A stretch of 57,093 bases of DNA from Clostridia bacterium (GTDB lineage: Bacteria > Bacillota > Clostridia > Christensenellales > UBA1242), in the NCBI GenBank assembly GCA_017501645.1, contig JAFVWN010000027.1:1-57093 (forward strand), in the 5' to 3' direction. The notes beneath the pieces were generated by a model. It had not been told where the DNA came from. It saw nothing but the letters and a program-made list of their open reading frames with translations, and made no database searches. Shown in pieces: positions 16,316 through 24,709 of this stretch; the stretch's first letter is position 1; every line of letters begins with the position of its first letter. Made by a program: the position numbers and the translations under genes.

Positions 16316-16860
16316 GTGTCCTTACTCACAAAACTAAAGTTTTCATCTTTTATCTTAACATAATAATCTTTATTAAGAAGCAAATCTCCCTTGAAAAATA
16401 TTTTCGTTGTTTGCTCTTCCCCACTTTCATCAAGGTAATTTATATCATAAAAATTATAACCTAAAATGTTAAGAAGCGGATTAATATAAAACAGTTTGTT
16501 TTTGACATAAACAACACCAATCATTAAAAGTATCAAAACAAAAATCACAAACATACTAACTCTTGTCAAATTAAAACTTATTGCAAATAAAACAAAAAGA
16601 GAAAAATAACCCAGAAAATGCTCATCTGTTGTATTTTTCTTGCAAATTATCTTTATTTTTTTTGATTTTTGCGTTTTATTTGAAAGTTCCTTTTTTAGTC
16701 CCACAATTCCTAAAACCACTAAAACCGTCAAAAAACAAAGCACCATAATATTATGTGCATTTGCTTTAGAAACGCCAATTATCATATCAATAGATTGCTT
16801 AACAAAAACCAACACATACATTGGTATAAAAGCACTCAAATATAACAAAATATTATTCAT
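16306..16860 (-). CDS. Four-helix membrane protein, unknown (weakly KwaA-like)
   Basis: 184 residues from the ATG at 16860; a GTG at 16896 is an alternative and neither has a good SD. Hydrophobic helices are at about 4-26, 36-56, 80-100 and 104-124, followed by a ~60-residue soluble tail with INPLLNILGYNFYDINY and ending KDTKK. Size, topology and an NPLL-LGY-type tail recall KwaA of the Kiwa defence system. This is a memory-based resemblance, and no KwaB (DUF4868) gene is adjacent, so the function is left open. Confidence 0.6.
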   Translation of the reverse strand: MNNILLYLSAFIPMYVLVFVKQSIDMIIGVSKANAHNIMVLCFLTVLVVLGIVGLKKELSNKTQKSKKIKIICKKNTTDEHFLGYFSLFVLFAISFNLTRVSMFVIFVLILLMIGVVYVKNKLFYINPLLNILGYNFYDINYLDESGEEQTTKIFFKGDLLLNKDYYVKIKDENFSFVSKDTKK

Positions 16861-16915
16861 ACTTATATTTTGCTCTTGAAACCAAAAAATAATCACTTTT
16901 GTTTAATAATGCATA

Positions 16916-16944
16916 TTTACAAAATTTATCTTGTGTGTTAAAAT
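16916..16944 (+). promoter_or_regulatory. Promoter for the 16973 gene
   Basis: TTTACA, 17-base spacer, TAAAAT, 28 bases before the ATG. A TTAGGAG SD follows. Confidence 0.65.
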
Positions 16945-16972
16945 ATGAAAAATTGTTTTTAGGAGCATCATT

Positions 16973-17665
16973 ATGAACATCATTGAAAAAACACAATTCA
17001 AATATTTCACAAAAGTTATGAACACTTACAGCGAGTTTTTTAAAAGCGTAATCGCCCTCAATAAAGAAATAGACAAAAAATTATTTCCTCACAACATTAC
17101 TTGTGCTGGCAAATATAACGCTGCTTGGAATGAACTTCTTGAAGCACTTGCCGACAATCAAAACCAAATGCAAAAATCACTTTGCAATATTATGACAAAT
17201 GACTTAAACGCAAGCGTTCTTCTTTTAGAAACTGCAAAAAGTTATGAATTAAAAAACAATACTGAGCTTGCAAGAAAACTCCTTGATTTCTATCAAAAAT
17301 TTGCAGACAACCATACCTTTATTTTAAGAGATATTGACGATACTCTTTCTTCCCCTGAAGAAGATGATGTTTTTGATGTTCAAGACTTCCTTTGCGACTC
17401 TTTCAAATCTCAAGTAGAAACTTATCTTGATTGCAGAATTATTGACAAAATTGGAACTGGTACTACAACAAAAGGCGTAGACTATAATTCTAAAGCGAGA
17501 TTTTTACAAAATGCAGTTGTTAACACTGAACCTCAAAGAGTTACTTCTTGTACTTATGGTCTTGTTTCAAATGATGGAGAAATTGTAATACCTCTTATTG
17601 CAACAACAGTTCCTGAAAATCAACCAGCAAACAACAATGATGAAGATGAAGATTTTGCAAAATAA
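16973..17665 (+). CDS. Soluble acidic protein of unknown function
   Basis: 230 residues with SD TTAGGAG. It is mostly helical and cytoplasmic (no signal or membrane helix). The first ~150 residues look like a helical bundle, then comes a strand-forming part (VTSCTYGLVSNDGEIVIPLIA), and the tail is acidic and Asn-rich (NNNDEDEDFAK). I do not recognise a family. It has its own promoter and a strong terminator, next to tRNA-Arg. Confidence 0.7.
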   Translation: MNIIEKTQFKYFTKVMNTYSEFFKSVIALNKEIDKKLFPHNITCAGKYNAAWNELLEALADNQNQMQKSLCNIMTNDLNASVLLLETAKSYELKNNTELARKLLDFYQKFADNHTFILRDIDDTLSSPEEDDVFDVQDFLCDSFKSQVETYLDCRIIDKIGTGTTTKGVDYNSKARFLQNAVVNTEPQRVTSCTYGLVSNDGEIVIPLIATTVPENQPANNNDEDEDFAK

Positions 17666-17673
17666 CATTAGTT

Positions 17674-17705
17674 AAGCCACAAACCTACCGTTTGTGGCTG
17701 TTTTT
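17674..17705 (+). terminator. Rho-independent terminator
   Basis: AGCCACAAAC, loop CTACC, GTTTGTGGCT, followed by GTTTTT. Ends the 16973 transcript before the tRNA promoter. Confidence 0.9.
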
Positions 17706-17749
17706 ATTAAAAAAAACAATTTTTCTTACTATTATCATCAAAAATATAA

Positions 17750-17778
17750 TTTACAACACTCAAAAAAAATATTATAAT
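17750..17778 (+). promoter_or_regulatory. Promoter of tRNA-Arg
   Basis: TTTACA, 17-base spacer, TATAAT, ending ten bases before the tRNA 5' end. Confidence 0.75.
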
Positions 17779-17788
17779 CATCATATAT

Positions 17789-17865
17789 GCGTCACTAGCT
17801 CAGCTGGATAGAGTTGCTGGCTTCGAACCAGTCGGTCGGGAGTTCGAATCTCTCGTGACGCACCA
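17789..17865 (+). tRNA. tRNA-Arg (anticodon UCG)
   Basis: Full cloverleaf. Acceptor GCGTCAC pairs with GTGACGC, the D arm is GCTC/GAGT with one G-U pair, and the anticodon stem GCTGG/CCAGT closes the loop CTTCGAA with anticodon TCG. The T arm is GGGAG/CTCTC with loop TTCGAAT. ACCA is encoded at the 3' end. An 11-base-loop hairpin with a T-run follows (about 17871-17900) and may terminate it. Confidence 0.96.
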
Positions 17866-17921
17866 GTATTTCAGTGGCATTACTCGTCACTGATTTTTTA
17901 TTTTTTGTAATGTCCCATAAT

Positions 17922-17949
17922 TTGTACCCTTTCTTTTGTACAATATACT
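17922..17949 (+). promoter_or_regulatory. Promoter of the frameshifted small gene
   Basis: TTGTAC, 16-base spacer, TATACT, 25 bases before the ATG at 17974, with TTAGGTG as SD between. Confidence 0.65.
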
Positions 17950-17973
17950 AAAAATTTAATTTAGGTGTAAACT

Positions 17974-18338
17974 ATGAAACTATATAAGATAAAAAACCTT
18001 GTCAGCAATCCTATGATTTGTTGTTTGATAATGTCGATAACTTTTCTTATCTTCTAAGCAAATCTTGTGCTGGTTACTCTTTTGGCAAAAAAAAGAAGCA
18101 TAAATACTGCGAGTCTACCCTACAAGACAAAGACTTCATTTTTTTCACAACTTTATTAAAAAAGTTAAACTCTCTTTTAATCAAAATTTACAATAGACCG
18201 TACACTATCTATTTTAAAAAACAAATACACAATATTGGCAAAATTCTCTATGATAAACTATTTAAGCCTTTTTCGTTTGAAATTTATAAACAAGAAAATC
18301 AACTTTTTTCTATTGGCATAAGAAAAGTAGCGAAATAA
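17974..18338 (+). pseudogene. Small gene broken or switched by a frameshift in an A6 run
   Basis: A good promoter and SD (TTAGGTG, six bases before) point to the ATG at 17974, but that frame stops after 27 codons. After its first seven codons (MKLYKIK) a run of six As (17991-17996) occurs. If the run had seven As, the frame would continue without stop to 18338 as a 121-residue Lys-rich basic protein (FGKKKKHKYC, DYIKQENQ-like tail, ending IRKVAK). So the product is either off, phase-variable, or the sequence has an indel error. The function is unknown. It lies just upstream of the GmrSD-like gene and could be part of the same locus. Confidence 0.6.
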
Positions 18339-18412
18339 TTTTGTTATTTGCTATGCTTATCCAAAAATTTATTATATAATTAAATAAATTAATCATAAGG
18401 AGAAACTGTTTT

Positions 18413-20857
18413 ATGAAAGACCTTGTTTCTTTAAAAGAACTTTTTTCAAACAAAATTTTTAGAGTCCCTGACTATCAAAGAGGCTATTCTTGGGAAAAGA
18501 AACAACTTGAGGAGTTTTGGGATGATATTTGTAGCCTTGCTAAAGGTCAATCACACTACACTGGGCTTATCACTCTAAATAAACTAGACGAAGCTGAACT
18601 TTCTAAAGAAAAGTGGAACAACGAAACTTCATTAATTGACGAAAGAAAAGACAGCTCTCCCCTTTCTCTTTATTATGTTGTAGACGGTCAACAAAGACTC
18701 ACAACCTTCACTATTTTAATCAAAGAACTTTTGACATTCTTAGAATCTAAAGGTATAGCTTCTTTTAATAACGAACCACTTGACGACATAAAAGACAAAT
18801 ATTTTTCAACAAAAAGCAACAGCGGAATAACCACTGTTTATCGTTTTGGCTATGATACTGACAATCCAAGCCACAACTATTTCACTAAAAAAATTCTTGA
18901 AAATGAAGTTGTTAGCGATACATCTTTATACACTCACAATCTCGATTTTGCACAGAAAACCTTTAAGAAAAACATTCAATTATTGTACGCAGAAAACGGA
19001 AACAATATCTCTGTTCTTGAAACTCTTTTTGAAAACATTGTTGACGGCCTTAAATTCAATGTATACTATATCGAAAACAACAATTTCAACTCTTTTGTTG
19101 CCTTTGAAACAATGAATAACCGTGGTAAAGAGCTTTCAAAACTTGAACTTCTAAAAAACAGGTTAATTTATTTAACAACCCTATTTACAAACCATAGCGA
19201 CAAAGAAAAAAATAGTGTTAGACAAACAATAAATGATACTTGGAAGAACATATATAAATATTTGGGACAAATCCCTGCTCCATACAACAAAGATGATGAC
19301 TTTTTAAAAGCACACTGGACAATTTACTTTGAATATTCAAGAAATGAAGGTCAGGCGTTTTCTAATTTCTTACTTGGAAGACACTTTACTCAAAAAAGAA
19401 TTATTGGCAACATTTTTACTTCTGTAGAAGAAGACCGAACTGTATTTTTAACTCCTGACAATGATGAAAAAGAAGACAACAACTCTACTCCTACAGAAGG
19501 GAAACTTGAATTAATTCACATCTTAAACTATGTCAATAGCTTAAACGAACTAATACCACACTGGTGCGAACTACATAATACAACAAACCCAACAACAGAT
19601 ATTAATCTTTATCTTCAAAAGTTAAACTTCCTTGGTTTTGCTTACTTTAAGCCTTTAATATGTGTTGCTTTGTCTAAGAAAAACATCAGTGACGATAAAA
19701 AAGTTGAATTTTTAAAAGCAGTTGAACGCTGGATATTTATACTTTTTAAATTTACAAATGTTTACACCCAACAATACCAAAACACAAACTTTTATAAAGA
19801 TGCTCACAGCCTGTATTTGAACACAATAACTATTGATGAAATCATTGAAAAACTTAACAATATTCCAGTTCTTGAAAATGATGTAATAGACACAACTGCT
19901 GTTCTTGCAAGATTTACACCATTGTTCAACAAATACAAAGGGTTCTATGATTGGGGGTCAATAAGATATTTCCTTTACGAATATGAACTTTGGCTAAAAA
20001 AAGAGTTTGGTTCTTCAAACTCTAGAACTCTTGACATTAACATCATATTCACTAAAGACCCTAAAGATAAATACTCTATTGAACATATTTATCCTCAAAC
20101 AGACACCGTTGATTATTGGGTTGAGAGATTTGGCAACTTTACAGAAAAAAGCAAGCACTACTTACATCACACATTAGGAAACTTATTACCGCTCTCTGCA
20201 AAAACAAACTCTAAATTCAAAAATGACCCATATCCAGAAAAAAGGCTTGGTTCTGCAAAGAGAAATGTTGCCTATCAAAATGGTTGTCACAGTGAAGTTG
20301 CAGTTGCCACAAAATATGACGATTGGACATATGAAACAATTGAAGAGAGAGGTCTTGAAATGCTTCAATTTGTGGAAGAGCGTTGGGGCTTCACTTTTGA
20401 AAAAGACGAAACAGGAAGCAACTTTGTCACCAAACTAGAAATCCTTCACCTTGATAAAGTTGAAGAAAAAGACCCTAGTGAAATTAAAACAAGACAAAAA
20501 GAAATTCCTGAGCAACTTAAAGCAATTTTTCCGAAAAGAGCAGATGATAACTACATCACTTTATTTGAAGAAATGAATAATTATGTTCTTCGATTAACAG
20601 ATGGTATCACAACCACAGTTGCAAAAAGTGCAAGATATGTAGGGTATTTCCTCAAAAAATCATTCCTTAACATTAGACTGCAATCAGGAAAATTCCGCCT
20701 TCACTTCCCAACAAAACACTATAAAGACCCTGAAAATAAATTAAAAAAATTGCCTGATTCATATGGCTGGAGTGACCTTGTATACCTTGAAGTTGAAAGC
20801 CTTGAAGATTTTGAATATGCAAAATCAATAATTAAACAAAGCATAGATAATCTATAA
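18413..20857 (+). CDS. GmrSD-like DUF262/DUF1524 restriction protein with DUF5655-like C terminus
   Basis: 814 residues, SD AAGGAG. The N-terminal DUF262 (ParB/Srx-like NTPase) domain shows FRVPDYQRGYSWEKKQ (about 16-31) and the DGQQR motif (D91-R95). A helical middle part follows. DUF1524 carries the His-Me-finger nuclease signature SIEHIYPQ (H558) and LGNLLPLSAKTNSKF about 40 residues later. The last ~110 residues (AIFPKRADDNYITLFEEM to the end) resemble DUF5655. This single-chain layout is that of type IV, modification-dependent restriction enzymes of the GmrSD/BrxU/SspE class, which act against phage DNA with modified bases. Whether this one cleaves modified DNA is inference. Confidence 0.9.
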   Translation: MKDLVSLKELFSNKIFRVPDYQRGYSWEKKQLEEFWDDICSLAKGQSHYTGLITLNKLDEAELSKEKWNNETSLIDERKDSSPLSLYYVVDGQQRLTTFTILIKELLTFLESKGIASFNNEPLDDIKDKYFSTKSNSGITTVYRFGYDTDNPSHNYFTKKILENEVVSDTSLYTHNLDFAQKTFKKNIQLLYAENGNNISVLETLFENIVDGLKFNVYYIENNNFNSFVAFETMNNRGKELSKLELLKNRLIYLTTLFTNHSDKEKNSVRQTINDTWKNIYKYLGQIPAPYNKDDDFLKAHWTIYFEYSRNEGQAFSNFLLGRHFTQKRIIGNIFTSVEEDRTVFLTPDNDEKEDNNSTPTEGKLELIHILNYVNSLNELIPHWCELHNTTNPTTDINLYLQKLNFLGFAYFKPLICVALSKKNISDDKKVEFLKAVERWIFILFKFTNVYTQQYQNTNFYKDAHSLYLNTITIDEIIEKLNNIPVLENDVIDTTAVLARFTPLFNKYKGFYDWGSIRYFLYEYELWLKKEFGSSNSRTLDINIIFTKDPKDKYSIEHIYPQTDTVDYWVERFGNFTEKSKHYLHHTLGNLLPLSAKTNSKFKNDPYPEKRLGSAKRNVAYQNGCHSEVAVATKYDDWTYETIEERGLEMLQFVEERWGFTFEKDETGSNFVTKLEILHLDKVEEKDPSEIKTRQKEIPEQLKAIFPKRADDNYITLFEEMNNYVLRLTDGITTTVAKSARYVGYFLKKSFLNIRLQSGKFRLHFPTKHYKDPENKLKKLPDSYGWSDLVYLEVESLEDFEYAKSIIKQSIDNL

Positions 20858-20861
20858 CAAA

Positions 20862-20899
20862 AAAAACACCTTCAAAACATAAACTTTGAAGGTGTTTTT
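20862..20899. terminator. Bidirectional terminator
   Basis: AAAAAACACCTTCAAA facing TTTGAAGGTGTTTTT, with a T-run on both strands. It serves the GmrSD-like gene and the convergent antiporter gene. Confidence 0.9.
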
Positions 20900-20914
20900 C
20901 TTTATTCGTTTTAA

Positions 20915-21946
20915 TTAGAAACAATAATTTCTTACAATTGCAAAGGCTATATACGCAACATACATACAAACAAAAAGTATACCCTCTCCCCTGCTTATTT
21001 TTCCTCTATGCAAACAACAAACAACAAATATAATGGTTGAAACAAACAAGATAATTAAATCTGTTAAAATAGCTGTGGAAATTGGTGCTTGAGCAATCAA
21101 ACCAACTGAACCTAAAATTAAAGCAATATTCATAATATTTGAACCAACAACATTGCCTAATGCAAGGTCTTTCTCTCCTTTTTTTGAAGCAACAACAGAT
21201 GTTACAAGCTCAGGAAGACTTGTTCCAAAAGCAACAATTGTAAGACCAACTAATGCCTTGCTCATTCCCATTTTTATAGCTAAATAACTCGCTGTTGTAG
21301 AAACACATTCTCCACCAAACACAACAGCTCCTAGACCTAAAACAATATAAAGAATTATTTGCCAAACTTTCAACTCTTTTTCTTGAGAAACCTCTTTTAC
21401 TTCCTCATCTTTTTCTTTTAAACTTTGCCTATTCATATATAATTCTTGCTTAACCATTCTTTTGTGCGTTCTATTTGCGTTGAAGATAAGAATACTTAAA
21501 TATAGCACAAGTATTACAAGCAATAAAATACTTTCTGTTCTTGAAAGCATATTTTTTGAAGCGCCATCAAGAAAAGTGTCAAGTCCAAACAACATTAAAA
21601 TCCCTGTAATTGCAATCAAGAAAGGAAAATCAATTTTGTTTGTAGATTTATCCATATGCACAGGATTAAACAATGCAACAAGCCCCAAAACAAACAACAT
21701 ATTAAAAAGATTTGAACCCACAATATTACCAACAGACATATCAATATTATTAGATATTGCACTAGTAATACTTACAGAAAGTTCTGGCAAACTTGTTCCT
21801 AACGAAACAATTGTTAACCCTATAAACATTGATGGTACTTTTAATCTTTTTGCAACTGCACTTGCTCCACTTACAAAAAAGTCAGCTCCTTTAATTAATA
21901 AAACCATTCCTAAAACCAAAAATAATATATTCAAAAAAATAGCCAT
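20915..21946 (-). CDS. Calcium/sodium antiporter (CaCA family, YrbG-like)
   Basis: 343 residues from the ATG at 21946, chosen for AAAGGAGA six bases upstream. Ten membrane helices in two inverted halves, each with an alpha repeat: GLTIVSLGTSLPELSVS and VGNIVGSNLFN in the first, GLTIVAFGTSLPELVTS and LGNVVGSNIMN in the second. The repeat Glu residues coordinate Ca2+. A charged cytoplasmic loop (about 165-200) separates the halves. Exchange of Na+ or H+ for Ca2+ is the family activity. It is monocistronic. Confidence 0.93.
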   Translation of the reverse strand: MAIFLNILFLVLGMVLLIKGADFFVSGASAVAKRLKVPSMFIGLTIVSLGTSLPELSVSITSAISNNIDMSVGNIVGSNLFNMLFVLGLVALFNPVHMDKSTNKIDFPFLIAITGILMLFGLDTFLDGASKNMLSRTESILLLVILVLYLSILIFNANRTHKRMVKQELYMNRQSLKEKDEEVKEVSQEKELKVWQIILYIVLGLGAVVFGGECVSTTASYLAIKMGMSKALVGLTIVAFGTSLPELVTSVVASKKGEKDLALGNVVGSNIMNIALILGSVGLIAQAPISTAILTDLIILFVSTIIFVVCCLHRGKISRGEGILFVCMYVAYIAFAIVRNYCF

Positions 21947-22103
21947 TTCTATTCTCCTTTTTTCTTTCGTCAAACTCGCTGATTATACCACACCTAAATT
22001 TTTTTCCAAATTAAAAAACAAAATATCTTATCTTTTGTATAAATCTACAAATTTTTTACACAATCTACTTAAAAAATATATCTTTATGTTGTTTGAAAAT
22101 TTG

Positions 22104-22133
22104 TTGCCAAACATAGTGATTATGTGCTAAAAT
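22104..22133 (+). promoter_or_regulatory. Promoter of the signal peptidase operon, ATG at +1
   Basis: TTGCCA, 18-base spacer, TAAAAT; the ATG at 22142 is eight bases after the -10 box, and no SD is present, which predicts a leaderless mRNA. Confidence 0.6.
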
Positions 22134-22141
22134 AATCTAGT

Positions 22142-23080
22142 ATGAAAAACGAGATGACACAATATCAAGATGACAAATCTTCATCTGCGTTAGACAATAT
22201 AAATGAACTTGAGAACAACAAGAAACCATCTGTTTCTTCAATTAACTCAAATGTTGAGCAAGAACAAGAAACAGCTTTACGGGTTGAAACTCAAGATAAT
22301 TTGGAGTCTACTAGCACTGAAGACTTGTCTCAAAATCAAGAACCACAAACCAAAAAAACAAAAATTATTGAGATTATAACAAAGTCTTCTATTTTTGGTT
22401 ATTTTCTTAATGCAATGATTATTTTTGGCATTTGTTTTGTTTGCTGTTGGTTTGTTTTCTATGTTTTATTCACACAAGTTGAAGTTGTTGGCTTATCAAT
22501 GCTTCCAACAATTAACTCTTCTGCTTATGACAATAAAGACACTGAACATATTGACTATGTTTTTATCTTAAAGTCTAATCACTATGAAAGAAAAGATATT
22601 GTTGTTATAAAAGAGGGCAAAACAACTTCTAATTCAAGGATTATAAAAAGAATAATCGCCGTTCCTGGAGACACTATTGGTTTTAAAAAGACAGGATTTT
22701 CTCCGTCAAATAATAACAAAATCTCTTATGATGTTTACCTTAACGGAAAAAAGCTTGAAGAAAACTATATTTTTGAACAAAAACTATATCTTTTCCCATC
22801 AGACGGAATGGGTTATGACTTTTACAACCTACTTGTTGATGACCTTGATACCAGTGATGGTGACGGTGATGGTTTTTTTGAAATCACAATGGATAAAAAT
22901 CAATATTTTGTTATGGGGGACAACAGAAACAATTCAACAGACAGCAGATATTTTGGGCCTGTTACAAAAGATGAAATAATTGGCAAATCTGTTATCCATG
23001 TAAAATACGGACAAACATTATTTGAAACTATTTGGAAATCTATTTTTAGTCAAAATCTTTTAATTTACACAAGGAGATAA
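22142..23080 (+). CDS. lepB: Signal peptidase I
   Basis: 312 residues. Removes signal peptides of Sec- and Tat-exported proteins at the outer face of the membrane. The long acidic, Gln/Ser-rich cytoplasmic N terminus (about 1-80) is unusual. One membrane helix follows (about 87-112). The catalytic Ser119 is in GLSMLPTI and the general base Lys169 is in RIIKRIIAVPGD; the box E segment MGDNRNNSTDSR is about 259-270. There is an extra loop between boxes D and E rich in Asp (DDLDTSDGDGDG). Start at 22142 has no SD. It forms an operon with the DegV and lipoprotein genes. Confidence 0.92.
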   Translation: MKNEMTQYQDDKSSSALDNINELENNKKPSVSSINSNVEQEQETALRVETQDNLESTSTEDLSQNQEPQTKKTKIIEIITKSSIFGYFLNAMIIFGICFVCCWFVFYVLFTQVEVVGLSMLPTINSSAYDNKDTEHIDYVFILKSNHYERKDIVVIKEGKTTSNSRIIKRIIAVPGDTIGFKKTGFSPSNNNKISYDVYLNGKKLEENYIFEQKLYLFPSDGMGYDFYNLLVDDLDTSDGDGDGFFEITMDKNQYFVMGDNRNNSTDSRYFGPVTKDEIIGKSVIHVKYGQTLFETIWKSIFSQNLLIYTRR

Positions 23081-23084
23081 AATA

Positions 23085-23948
23085 ATGGCAGTAATTATCA
23101 CAACTGACAGCTCTTGCGATTTAAACAAAGAGCAACTTATTGAAAGCAACATAAAAATACTTCCTCTCTATGTCAACCTTAACGGTGAAGAATTTAGAGA
23201 TGGCGTTAACATCACCCCTGAAGACATTTTTACTTTTGTCAAAGAAAATAAAAAGCTTCCAAAAACCTCAGCAATAAGCCAAGCTGATTTCAAAGCCTTT
23301 TTTGGAGAAATTCTAAAAGAAAACCCAGATGCAGAAATTGTTCATATTGGACTTTCTAGTGGGTTATCTACAACTTACAACAACTCTGTTAACGCAGCTA
23401 ATGAATTTGACGGAAAGGTTATTTCTGTTGACGGAAAAAACCTTTCAACAGGAACTGGACTTTTAGTTCTTTATGCTTCTTCACTTGCTAAGCAAGGCTT
23501 ATCTAAAGAAGAAATAGCAGAAAAAGTAACCTCTCGTGTACCTTTTGTTCAAGCTTCATTTATTGCTCAAGAAATAGAATACTTATGGCGTGGTGGTAGA
23601 TGTTCAGCCGTTGCTATGTTTGGTGCAAACTTACTTAAAATTAAACCTAGAATCCAAGTTATTGACGGAACAATGAAAAACAATGGAAAACCTAGAGGAA
23701 AGACAGTTCCTGTTCTTAAACAATATGTTGATGATGTTCTAAAAGAATATAACACCCCTGACCCAACAATTTGTTTTGTTACCCACTCTTCTATTGAGCC
23801 TGAAATCGCAGAAGAAATTGCTGAGTATGTAAAATCTAAAAATATATTCAAAGAAGTTGTTACAACAATTGCAGGAGCTACTATAACTAGCCACTGCGGA
23901 AAAGGAACTCTTGGAATTCTTTATATCAATGACGGAGGAAATAAATAA
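23085..23948 (+). CDS. DegV family fatty-acid-binding protein
   Basis: 287 residues, SD AAGGAGA. Same family as the 5697 gene but clearly diverged: N-terminal VIITTDSSCDLNKEQ, KTSAISQADF (about 58-67), SSGLSTTYN (about 90-98), VDGKNLSTGTGLLVL (about 112), EIEYLWRGGRC (about 162-172) and C-terminal SHCGKGTLGILYI. Four bases after lepB, so co-transcribed. A FakB-like role in exogenous fatty-acid uptake is known for the family; the ligand is not predictable. Confidence 0.92.
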   Translation: MAVIITTDSSCDLNKEQLIESNIKILPLYVNLNGEEFRDGVNITPEDIFTFVKENKKLPKTSAISQADFKAFFGEILKENPDAEIVHIGLSSGLSTTYNNSVNAANEFDGKVISVDGKNLSTGTGLLVLYASSLAKQGLSKEEIAEKVTSRVPFVQASFIAQEIEYLWRGGRCSAVAMFGANLLKIKPRIQVIDGTMKNNGKPRGKTVPVLKQYVDDVLKEYNTPDPTICFVTHSSIEPEIAEEIAEYVKSKNIFKEVVTTIAGATITSHCGKGTLGILYINDGGNK

Positions 23949-23953
23949 TACTT

Positions 23954-24520
23954 ATGAAAAAATTATTGCTATCAATTTTTGCTATTATACTTTGCATTCC
24001 TTCTCTTATTCTTGTTGGATGCGGAGAAAAACCTAATTATATCAGTATGTCAACATATTTTAGTAGTGAAGTAAAATTTACTGTTTACAACCAAGGCGAA
24101 AGTAAAACAACTCTCAATAAGCTTACTTCTTCAAACAATAATGACTTAAATAAATATACATCAATTACCGTAAAAGGAAATAACGATTGGCTTTACTTAA
24201 TGACAATTGAAAGTGTATCGTTTGAGATTTATTCAAACATAAGTGATGAAGTTGAATTTACTGTAAGAATAACAAACCTCAAAAACGGAAACCAATCAAA
24301 TGTTGGTGGTTCAAGCGTTTTTGAAAAAACTGTTTCTCCTAATTTAAAGAAAAATGAAGCCACAAAAGTAACTATTTCAGTTAATGATATTGTAAACTCT
24401 CGTTCAACTGAAACAAAAATTGAAATCAAAGTTGACGGCTCTTACTTTTACGGAGATAATCAAGAACTAGGTTTTAAATATTCTATCCAAAACCTAAAAG
24501 TTGCAGGACAACATAAATAA
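23954..24520 (+). CDS. Lipoprotein of unknown function
   Basis: 188 residues. The lipoprotein signal peptide has lipobox LVGC with Cys23 as the lipidation site. The mature part is Ser/Thr/Asn-rich with alternating hydrophobic strands and reads like a small beta-sandwich. No family recognised. It is the third gene of the lepB operon, five bases after degV; its best SD is GGAGG at an unusually long ~15-base spacing. Confidence 0.8.
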   Translation: MKKLLLSIFAIILCIPSLILVGCGEKPNYISMSTYFSSEVKFTVYNQGESKTTLNKLTSSNNNDLNKYTSITVKGNNDWLYLMTIESVSFEIYSNISDEVEFTVRITNLKNGNQSNVGGSSVFEKTVSPNLKKNEATKVTISVNDIVNSRSTETKIEIKVDGSYFYGDNQELGFKYSIQNLKVAGQHK

Positions 24521-24522
24521 AC

Positions 24523-24557
24523 AAAGTGTGGATAAAATCCACACTTTTATTTTTTTG
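24523..24557 (+). terminator. Terminator of the lepB-degV-lipoprotein operon
   Basis: AAGTGTGGAT, loop AAA, ATCCACACTT, then a T-rich tail. It ends the transcript right after the lipoprotein stop. Confidence 0.9.
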
Positions 24558-24653
24558 TTTGTAAAAAACACATCAATAATTTATATTTTTTTACAAAACA
24601 AATTTATTTATTATACTTTTTGACAGTTTTCTTGCCTTATTGATACTGTAAAC

Positions 24654-24692
24654 CACACAAAAAAAGAGTTGGATTTATTTCCAACTCTTTTA
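24654..24692 (-). terminator. Terminator of gyrA
   Basis: On the minus strand AAAAGAGTTGGA facing TCCAACTCTTTT is followed by seven Ts; it lies just after the gyrA stop. Confidence 0.9.
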
Positions 24693-24709
24693 CTTATATT
24701 GCATTTTTA

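Noticed and set aside
16306..17665. Complete Kiwa (KwaA-KwaB) defence system
   Set aside because: The membrane protein is only vaguely KwaA-like, and the divergent neighbour shows no DUF4868 features.
24526..24534. Perfect DnaA-box sequence TGTGGATAA
   Set aside because: It is one arm of a strong terminator hairpin after the lipoprotein gene, single, and 8 kb from dnaA. Coincidence is the simpler reading.
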